Shown piece after piece: positions 8,241-16,151 of a stretch of DNA of 16,151 nucleotides. The stretch spans positions 1 to 16,151 of the forward strand of contig JAAAUF010000920.1 of the NCBI GenBank assembly GCA_015499985.1, in the 5' to 3' direction. The DNA comes from Haplosporangium gracile (Eukaryota; Mortierellomycota; Mortierellomycetes; Mortierellales; Mortierellaceae). The notes under the pieces were generated by a model that was not told the DNA's origin, made no database searches, and saw only the letters and a list, made by a program, of their open reading frames with translations. The position numbers were made by a program, and so were the translations under genes. Numbering within the stretch: the stretch's first letter is position 1; each line of letters begins with the position of its first letter.

Positions 8241-11200
8241 GGAAGGGCAGTATCGTTGGTGGGTCATCCTCGATCGAAAAGGCGCTTAAGAAAGCTAGGG
8301 TGTTTATAGACGAGAAAGCCAAGGCCAAAGCGCGTGCAGCCTCTCTTTGGGCATTTTTGGGTATGAAAACTGAAACCGAATTGCCTGCATGTTGGTGATT
8401 GATGGTCAATGAATGATCAATGATTACAAAGGGAAAAGGATTGAGTCTAATCATGTCTTATCTTATCCATGTACGCTGACTGATAGATATTACTTTCGAG
8501 TTTGATCAGGCAAAGTTCTTCCAGGAACACGCCGATCAAGTCTTTGCAGTTACCCACGACTCGTTCTGGCACCAGATCGACAAGTTCAAGCAAAAGCCTG
8601 ACCGCAACAATGCTCTCCAGAGCAAGGAAGTCCTGGCCATCCAAAAGACCTTGCTCTTGCTCCGCCTGATCTTCCTCTACTTGCCCGATAGGATGAAGAA
8701 TGGCTGGCATAGACGAGCCATCGGTAAGTTCACATATGACACAACATGAACTTACATACAACATGTTTAATGAAACAAGGGTGTGCTGCCCCCTCTCAAT
8801 TTTTATTTTTGCATTTCTCCCGATGGCTAACCTGCGATCCCGTCTGTTGCATGTCATCCCACATTAGCAAATATGCTTGCACAGGTGCTATGTCACAAGA
8901 ACCACCCCAGGATTCGCATCTTCGGATTCCGCCTGCTACTTCTTTGGATCAATGATCAGACTGTCGAATACCCAGAGGCAATATACCTGTTTTCAAACGC
9001 CATCTCCCTCGACTTGTTCATGTATGACGGCGAAGACCTGTCCATCGATCACGCGAGCTCGTCACAGACAAGATTACCACCGATGAGCAATGGAAGCACC
9101 GGACGAAGGAGCGCCAAGCATGTTTCTCAATATCTGGATTTGGTCCATGTAAACCTGAACCAGGAACTCTTGCTTTGTAAGCATTTCACGCGGTATTGTC
9201 AATTTTAGTTTTTGTTGTGTGCGTGATAATATTACGCGAAATTAACTGTCAAATTTTTTAACATCCATTGTTACATTAGCGGATGGACCGCCTATTTGCC
9301 CCAACCCTGCACCCCCTACTTTTCAGGATAGTATCCAGCTGTTCCAAATCTTTTTGGCGAATATTGTCCGCATGGCTTACGTTGCCGCTGGTTCGACCCC
9401 ACCAGCGGGAGAACTCGAATCGATCAACTCGCACCACCCCATCGAGGCCGACGGCGAAATTGGCGACGGAATTGCAGTGGGGTTTGGTATTGATGCGGGA
9501 ATGGCTGCAGCGAGGTTCATGTTCGATATCATCAAGAAATACTACCTTGTCAAGGTTTTCCCAGAATGTGCTCGGAATCTTCAATTGCTTCGCGAAGAAG
9601 GCAAAGGTAACATGGTATCCATATTATTCAATGTGCGTGTCACATTTTGGTGGCGTAAAAAATCATGTTTTATTGATGCTCATATGGGGATTTTTAACTT
9701 GTGATGGTTTTAGATTTTGGATACAAAACTTGTCCGCCCACGATTCTCAGGACGATCATCAGTTTTGTGATTCAATACTGTCTGGACAGCAACGAAATCA
9801 ACTCACCCCAGACCCACACATCACCCGCAACGCCCATCCTCAAGTCCATCGTCTATTCATCCGAGGTCAATCGGGAGATGATGCACGAGATCGTTCGCCA
9901 AGGACTTTCTCTACCGCCTGGGCACCCACAGTACAAGGATATTGTTCGTGGCGCAGTCCACATTGTTGGAGTGTGGTGTCTCAGTAGTGAAGAGGAGCGT
10001 CCAGTGTTTCTCCGAAGCTCATCTAACAGAACACATGGACCCTCGACGTCCTCCTTGGCTTCTCTCGGCGACCAACCGGGACCTCAGCCAAGATCCCAGG
10101 CAGAACCCTACTCATCCGCCAACTCCTTCCTGCAGCGCTACTTCCAGCTCCTGACCAACGTCTTTGCCGAGAATGTGTTTACTCTCTACGACCACGGTTC
10201 CAACTCGTCTTCGGAGGCTTTGGGGTCAATTGGAAACCAAACCAAGCTGGACATGGAGGCGCTTTATCATCAGTACAAAGATATCCTTGGCCTTTTCAGG
10301 GCGATCATGGCGCGCGGACAAATCGAGATGGATACCAGGAGTTGGGAAGTGCTGTTAAGCTGCCTTTTGCAGATTCTCCGTCGCGTCATGAATCTCCAAG
10401 ACCGACTTACTTCACCTATGCCCGCTTCCTTTGCTGATGAACTGGCGTCCAACGCTGTTGAGGTAATAATTTTATTTTTATTTTTATGTAACACTTGAGG
10501 AACATCACCCTTATCTTTTCTTTCATCACCTATTATATACAGACGGTTCTTTGTGCTCATTCGAGATGTCCAAGTGTGTCCACCTCCCAATGGCTTGCGT
10601 TGAGAAAGACAATGGTCGATTGTTTGCGATGGCCGCAAGTGATCGCCCAGTGGATCGTAAGTCAACCTTGAGTTAAAATGGATGGCAAAAGCCCGGTAAC
10701 AGCATGACAAGAATTGAATCTAACTTCCTCGTTTATGTTCCTTCACAGCGCTGGTCAACTCGTTTGACTCATATTCTCGGTCATGAGGTCTTTCAAGTCG
10801 ATCTGGATGCGCCTGTATCACGACCCTCTCAGTCATCGACTTCACGACATGGACGAAAGATGTCAGAAAAATTCCGGCATTCTCGCTACCTCACCTCCAA
10901 AACAGAGTCTCCAATGCGTCACTCTATCGGCGGAGAACTGCTGTCGACCCAAGGAATTGCTTACCCTCATCAGACATACCCATTGATAGGAGAGCGATCT
11001 CGACGGGCAAATAGTGTGCATTATGACCCGGCAAAGCAAAGTGGTTCAAACTCAAACTTAGCCGGATCGAATGTGTACAACCCTTCATTGCTAGGGCACA
11101 TAGGCTTCTTGCCAGGTCGGGACTCGGCGCGTGAACACCATTCCAGCTTGAGGATCGATGTTGGAGAACTTGACGATGATGAGCCTTCTGACTACATTGG

Positions 11201-14200
11201 ATCACATATTTCGGCACTTGCCGAAGTCACAGAGGGCAATGATGAAAAGGTGCTTTGAAATTACATTCTCTGCTATGCCTAGTTAACACTATTCCAAGGG
11301 CCTTTACTAACTGGTACTCTATTTATTTGAATAGTTATCTCGCGCATCATCGCTCTCATTCCATGGCCCGGATAGTCTGCACTTGGATCCCATTGTAGAG
11401 CGACTTTCATCGCAGTATGGCATTTTTGCATCGCCAGAGTTTGTCAACATTTCCATGAAGAGTCGGTCTGCAGAAAACATTCTCTCCATTTGGAAGAACA
11501 TTGTCTGCTCCATTGGCAATCCCAATTCTATCCAGGTACATACCAGATGTTTCAGATTGTGATTTTGTACACTAGTGATAAGACGTGCATGCATGATCTG
11601 GAACAGCTGTGACTGACTCTCATATACACATGCATAATATTAGATTCCGCTGGTAAAGACAGAGGTAATGTTGTGTCTAATCGACATTTGGGACTTGTTG
11701 AACCAAATCAGAGGCAGTCAGCCTTTGAACGCGACCATCATTCCACCGCTATATGATTTTGCGCCTTGGTTCTTCGAGGCTGCCAAAAGCACAAGCGATG
11801 GCGGACTTGGCCTGCCAGCGATCTATGGCGGTCTCTGTCGCATGATGAGTCGTCGATTCGACCAGGACTTTGATCCAGAATACTATCGACTGTTTTACGA
11901 CAGCGTCATCCAGGTAAAGCCAGTGAGATGCTTGACGTTGACACCGATGGCAAAGACTTAAATAACCCTTGACTGACCACTGATTCAAATTTTGGTATGA
12001 CTGTTCATAGGGCTTGTTAATCGAAGACTCTATGATTGGACATTCCATTCTTGCCAACAGCAGCCGATTGTTCACACTGTCGCTACCTGGCAGCCATATC
12101 CTCGTCCTGCCATTTTTGAACGCGATTCGGCAAATGTTGCTCAAGGATGGACAGTTGCGGGACGGCGTCAACCACTTTATACGCAAGCAGGCGATTGCTA
12201 TCCTGTGCTCCGTCAGCATGCTCTTCTACGACTTTGAGCACCACCCAAACAGTCCAGCAATATCAGGCATCTCGCACCATCACCCTCTCTCAGGAAGCGA
12301 TCTTTTGTCTTACAAACTCACCTTCACGCGACTGGTCCTCGACTTGACCTCGGCCGAGGCCTATGTTAAGCCATTGGGGAAGTTTTGGGACACTCACAGC
12401 ATGCTGATTCAGCTTTCCGGCATGTTGGTCGTCAATGAGTGGAGCTCCAGTCTGGCCACCTGTGACATTGGAGCAGAGAGTGAACTGCTCTTGTTAGTTT
12501 TGGATCACCTCTACTGGACCGAGGCGAGCATCGTTCAAAGTGCCATAGAGGTGATCACCACTCTTGCGGGCATGTATCAGGACCACGAGGACAACGGAAG
12601 GGTAAGTTAATTATAAACAGATTTACTGCTGTCAGGATCAAATTTTCACCTCCTGCCAAAGCAAATTCTGACAATTTTCTTCTTTAATGTTATTAGATCG
12701 TTCTTGAGATGGTTCTGTCTCACCTGTTGAGTGCCCTACAGGAACATTTGAAGCTGTTCCAGGGCGACGCGCGGAGGGGCACTATGATCGCCTCATTCTA
12801 TCGCTGTGTTGTGGAGTGGTTAATGGTGATCCCAGCCAGCATCTTTTCGGAGACGGAGCTTTCGAAATGGGTCTTTGAGCTTATCGAGGTGGGACTGTTG
12901 CTGGCCCCAGATGGAACTGGAGAGAATGAAAGGAAGCGGGCGCTTCGCGCAGCAAAACAACAACAGCAACAGCAAGCTCAACAGCAACAATATCAGCATC
13001 TCCGCACTGGGAGGAAGCGAGGACCCAGTTTCGGACATACCGGCAAATCAATTCACCAGCATCATCGCGTCATGATCAACACAGGCCCTGTTGTTGACAT
13101 TGAGACTGAGCAACAGACGATCAAAGAGGCTGCCGAGGCGACGCTTATACACTTGGTCCATTTCTTTAACAACGCACCTGCATGCAGAGGGTCGGATCGA
13201 GCACTTGTCACGTTGGGCATGGATCCTTCCAACGATGGCTTCAGTGGCAGCAATAATGGTGGCGGGCTCAAAGTCGCCGGCGCAGTCGACCATCAAAGGA
13301 TCTTTGCGTTAAACGATTCGATCTTGATTACAGTCGAGGAAGTTCCGTGTGCGCGACAGGGGACTTATCGGACACGAGTTGTACTTCGGGATGAAACTGG
13401 TCGATACGCCTGGGACTCAGAGATCTTTTACCGTGAGTTTCTGCAGATAGAGGACTCTCGACCTCGCTCGGTCCAAAGAACGGGTTCGAGAGTGAGCGAG
13501 CGGTTTGGATCAACTTCGAGCCGTCGACGCAAGGCAGAGATGGCCAACCAGCTGGTTTGGCGTGAGGGCATCCAGATTCGAGACGATGAAAGCTTTGACG
13601 AGCTCCGTGTCGCAACTCCGCCAGCGGTTCCTACGCCAGCAGGGACGACCGTCTCGGCCTCGCCTGTTCCAGGAATCGAATCTTTGCTTTGGAACAGGGA
13701 CAACTTTGCTGCGAATGCGGAAGGCGATCGACTGGACCAACTACTGCGTTATGTTGGACAACAACATCCGGATTGTCTTTTCGATGGCAAGACCCCTTTG
13801 AACCAACTTAACAACGGTATGGCGTTGTCAACTGAGCCTAGAACACCTGCTCAAATGGGCGGTCATGGTCCAGGACACAACGGACTCAGCAGGCGCACGA
13901 CGATCGACTTTGAGTTGGATCGGCACGTTCAGGAGGAAAGCTATTATACCCGGATTTCAGATCCTCAAGCTCGTGCCTGGTATGACAAACTGGTGGAGCT
14001 CCGATCGAGTTTGATTCAGGAAGACGACGATGCCGATGAGCACCATGGATCCAACACACTTATGTCATTGGTTGTCAACGCCAACTGGAACGGTTCGGAG
14101 GGTGCTGACGGGCCTACTCCAAAGATCTTTGAAAGGGACGCCAACCACGCCGCTCTCTATGAGCAGGCGAAGCAGAACCCTAACAGACGAATCAAACACG

Positions 14201-16136
14201 ATAACCTGCACGAGATTCATGTGGAGGCGATGCGACGTGAAGATCAGAGTGTGAGCCAAGAACAGGAGGCAGGCGGAGGAACTCTGGATGGGTTGTGGAA
14301 GGACGGTCTTTCTTCTCAGCAACAGCGAGAATCAGCAACGGCAGCAGGAACAGAGGCGACCATGCGCAAGGAAGATGCATTCAGCATGGCTAAGGCGTTC
14401 CAGTTGGCCTTACCGCCAGAAGCCGAGCGACCCTTGGATAGCTACCAACATAGTCGCCTGCTTTTGAGCCACTTGGGGTTGCTGTGCTTTGATCGATTCC
14501 AAGAACATAACTTTGTTCTCTTGAACCCATCCGCCTCACTTGAGAGGGACCTGAAGAGTCTGGACAAGAAGTCCGGGTAAGTTTTAAATGCTGACATGAC
14601 GAGTATCCACCTTGAAGCTTAATCCTGGTTCTGGTTTGGAAAGGAGTGTCTTCTCACACTTGTGCGTCTTTTTTTTTTACTGTTATCATTAGACGTGAGA
14701 CGTTCAAGATTGCAGTGCTTTATGTGGCTGCGGGGCAAGAGGGCGAGCAAGCGATCTTGCACAACTCTAAGGGCAGTGTGGCTTACGATCGCTTCGTCCA
14801 GGATCTTGGATGGGAAGTGGAACTGGCCGAACATTCAGGATACATGGGCGGACTTGAGCGCAATGGGTCCAATGGTCGAACAGCCATGTACTATAGCTCT
14901 TCGACACTTGAAATTCTCTTCCACGAGGTAGTCAAGATGCCAACCGACCCAGATGACACCCGACAGGTCAAAAAGGTATTGAAAATGAAACTTTTCTAGC
15001 GAATTTCTCCTTCATTGAAGCACAAAAACTAATATCTCCTCTTTACTCCAATGCAGAAACGCCATGTTGGAAACGATCATGTGCATATTGTGTGGTCTGA
15101 GCATTCACGGGCTTACGACCGCAACACGATTGGAGGCGATTTCGGAAACGTCATTATTGTACTGTCACCTGTCCGAGAGCTTTTGGTGGACGAGGATGGC
15201 ATCACTCAGAATCCGTCTTCCCGCCCGGGTGCAAACCTGGTCTCCGTTGAAGTGATCCGAGACATGAACCTTCCAGTCTTTGGTCCTCTGGTGGATGGTA
15301 TGGTTGTCCCTATGTCGCAGTTGGGACGATTGGTTCGACAGACTGCGATTCATGCCGCCAGATTGGCGACTGCTCCTCCACCCTTGCCGCCTACACCTCC
15401 GTCTGCAGGATTTTCGGCTTCGAATGCGAGCGGTAATAGTATCAACATTGGCAATGGAGGCATTGGAGGGGGTGGCCTGACAGGAGCTGGAGGGTTGCAT
15501 CATCGGTCAAATATTTATCACACTCAAGGAGGTGGCTCGAATTCTGGAGGCATCAACTCGGCCATGCAAGGACATCAGTACCATCAGTCAAACTTGTCAG
15601 TCCCACCTGGAGGTACCATTGGAGGGTCTTCTCTGTTGGGCGGTGGTAATGGCGTCAGTATCACGGGCGGAACAGGACTTGGAGCGGGTATTGGCAGCAC
15701 CGGTGGAATTATGGCGGCTACATCGGCAGCTCTTTTGGGACCCAATGTTGGCAATGGACCGAACGGAGCCTCAGCATCGTCATTGGTCAGTAACTCTGGA
15801 AGCACGCATGGTAGTAACGGCAGTCAGTCGGGCAGTGGAGGAGGAGGGGGAGGAGGATCCGGTTCTGGTGCAAGTGGAGTCCACGCCAACGGTGGCAATA
15901 GTGCGGGTGCTGCCGCTGCTTCTATGGTGGTCGCCGGTAATGGTATTGGAGCAGGAGCTATTCTGACGAGCAACACGTCCATGCAGCTTCAGGCAGCAAT
16001 TCAACAGCAGCAACAGCAGCAACAACAACCTCAACAGCAGCAGCAGCAGTTGCAGTCAGGACAAGTTGTCTCTCAGTCCTTAGCGGTCCCTGCTGTGACC
16101 ACAACATCTTCAGCAGTCACTTCAACAGCAGTATAA
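7166..16136 (+). CDS. RALGAPA: RalGAP alpha-subunit homologue (Rap/Ran-GAP domain), 13 exons
   Basis: Exons: 7166-8360, 8487-8723, 8868-9176, 9280-9606, 9714-10462, 10543-10656, 10749-11249, 11335-11535, 11644-11913, 12011-12601, 12697-14576, 14693-14975, 15057-16136. Introns are GT-AG (80-144 nt), phases agree, and the total is 7737 nt (2578 aa plus stop). Animal RalGAP alpha is about 2000 aa. Order: disordered Ser/Thr/Asn-rich N-terminus (about 1-380), helical body with RalGAP alpha landmarks (LLIFLYLPDRM-like, LIDIWDLLNQIR, YDFAPWFFEA), GAP domain (about 2068-2323), low-complexity tail. Family knowledge: RalGAP alpha, bound to a beta subunit, speeds GTP hydrolysis on Ral-type Ras GTPases using a catalytic Asn; here GND puts it at residue 2225. 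The fungal substrate is unknown (a Ral/Rap/Rsr1- or Rheb-like GTPase is possible). TSC2 has a related GAP domain, but GRETFKIAVLYVAAGQE and HVGNDHVHIVWSEHSR are RalGAP alpha-like. The 3' end may be incomplete (see findings). Confidence 0.93.
8487..12957 (+). other. RALGAPA: Helical body of RalGAP alpha
   Basis: Exons 2-10 and the start of exon 11 encode repeated hydrophobic helices resembling the alpha-solenoid body of animal RalGAP alpha. Examples: KTLLLLRLIFLYLPDRMK, IRIFGFRLLLLWINDQ, QLFQIFLANIVRMAYV, LRKTMVDCLRWPQVIAQW, ILSIWKNIVCSIGNP, MLCLIDIWDLLNQIRGSQ, LYDFAPWFFEAAK, HILVLPFLNAIRQMLL and MIASFYRCVVEWLMV. A disordered loop (exon 7, about residues 990-1140) interrupts it. The role is presumably scaffolding and binding of the beta subunit (inference). 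Confidence 0.7.
12958..12990 (+). repeat. RALGAPA: Coding poly-Gln tract in exon 11
   Basis: Alternating CAA and CAG codons give QQQQQQAQQQQ between the helical body and a disordered basic segment (HLRTGRKRGPSF). It may vary in length between strains. Confidence 0.9.
14404..15368 (+). other. RALGAPA: Rap/Ran-GAP catalytic domain of RalGAP alpha
   Basis: The domain begins near LPPEAERPLDSYQHSRLLLS at the end of exon 11 and continues through exon 12 (RETFKIAVLYVAAGQEGEQ, YDRFVQDLGWEVELAEHSG, YYSSSTLEILFHEVVKMP). It ends in exon 13 (KRHVGNDHVHIVWSEHSRAY, GDFGNVIIVLSP, LPVFGPLVDGMVV, LVRQTAIHAARLA). KRHxGND is the hallmark of Rap/Ral/TSC2-type GAPs, whose Asn acts as the catalytic 'thumb'; it is intact here (Asn codon at 15072-15074). 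The motif FGPLVDGMVV is close to the FGPLFDGAIV of animal RalGAP alpha. Confidence 0.95.
15369..16133 (+). repeat. RALGAPA: Low-complexity C-terminal tail of RalGAP alpha
   Basis: About 255 residues after the GAP fold consist of a proline-rich bridge (TAPPPLPPTPPSAG), then long Gly/Ser/Asn/Ala-rich sequence with a Gly8 run near 15839-15862. Poly-Gln follows (Q9-P-Q6, positions 16002-16049), then a Val/Thr/Ser end. It is probably disordered. The tail replaces the short helical C-terminus that follows the GAP domain in animal homologues, unless a further exon lies past the window. Confidence 0.85.
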
Positions 16137-16151
16137 TCCTTCTCGCCGGCG

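Noticed and set aside
8361..8486. Possible box C/D snoRNA in RalGAP intron 1 (repeated TGAT/ATCAA words, CTGACTGA near the end)
   Set aside because: No proper RTGATGA box or terminal stem could be found. CTGAC close to the acceptor is better explained as the branch site.
9283..9987. 234-residue plus-strand frame overlapping exons 4 and 5 of RalGAP alpha
   Set aside because: It runs through an intron in another frame. The recognised RalGAP reading uses a different frame with proper junctions.
1..16151. Mobile elements, tRNA or rRNA genes, CRISPR arrays, biosynthetic cluster
   Set aside because: I saw no transposase or reverse-transcriptase motifs, terminal repeats, cloverleaf-type sequences or spaced repeats. 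The window is filled by two ordinary housekeeping-type genes and their flanks.

Overview
This is eukaryotic, almost certainly fungal DNA. The two large genes recognised are broken by short GT-AG introns, mostly 80-120 nt. Leaders are CT-rich, and the proteins carry Ser/Thr-, Gln- and Gly-rich low-complexity stretches. Intron density, gene content and protein style fit an early-diverging fungus such as Mortierellomycotina, but this is an inference without database support.

Layout. Positions 1-416 hold the edge of an unidentified minus-strand reading frame. Positions 417-911 are intergenic. Positions 912-5748 (minus strand) carry a complete 13-exon muniscin gene (Syp1/FCHO family; 867 aa in my model): an F-BAR domain, a disordered linker with a conserved muniscin motif, and a C-terminal mu-homology domain. 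Positions 5749-7165 are a 1.4 kb divergent intergenic region with pyrimidine-rich leaders on both sides, a G-run repeat and a CACGTG box. Positions 7166-16136 (plus strand) carry a 13-exon RalGAP alpha-subunit homologue (2578 aa in my model). It has a long disordered N-terminus, a helical body alignable by eye with animal RalGAP alpha, and a Rap/Ran-GAP catalytic domain with the GND motif. It ends in a Gly/Ser/Asn-rich and poly-Gln tail.

Both exon chains were built by hand. Every junction keeps phase, and both coding totals divide by three (2604 and 7737 nt including stops). The muniscin would act in early clathrin-mediated endocytosis at the plasma membrane. The RalGAP alpha homologue would stimulate GTP hydrolysis on a Ras-family GTPase, normally together with a beta subunit that is not in this window. 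They are head to head and could share regulation, but nothing in the sequence proves a functional link.

I saw no transposon, tRNA, rRNA, CRISPR array or clearly novel multi-gene system. The most interesting points are the fungal RalGAP alpha with its unusual termini, a phase-compatible 63-nt candidate cassette exon inside the F-BAR coding region, and a T24 tract (on the coding strand) against a splice acceptor.
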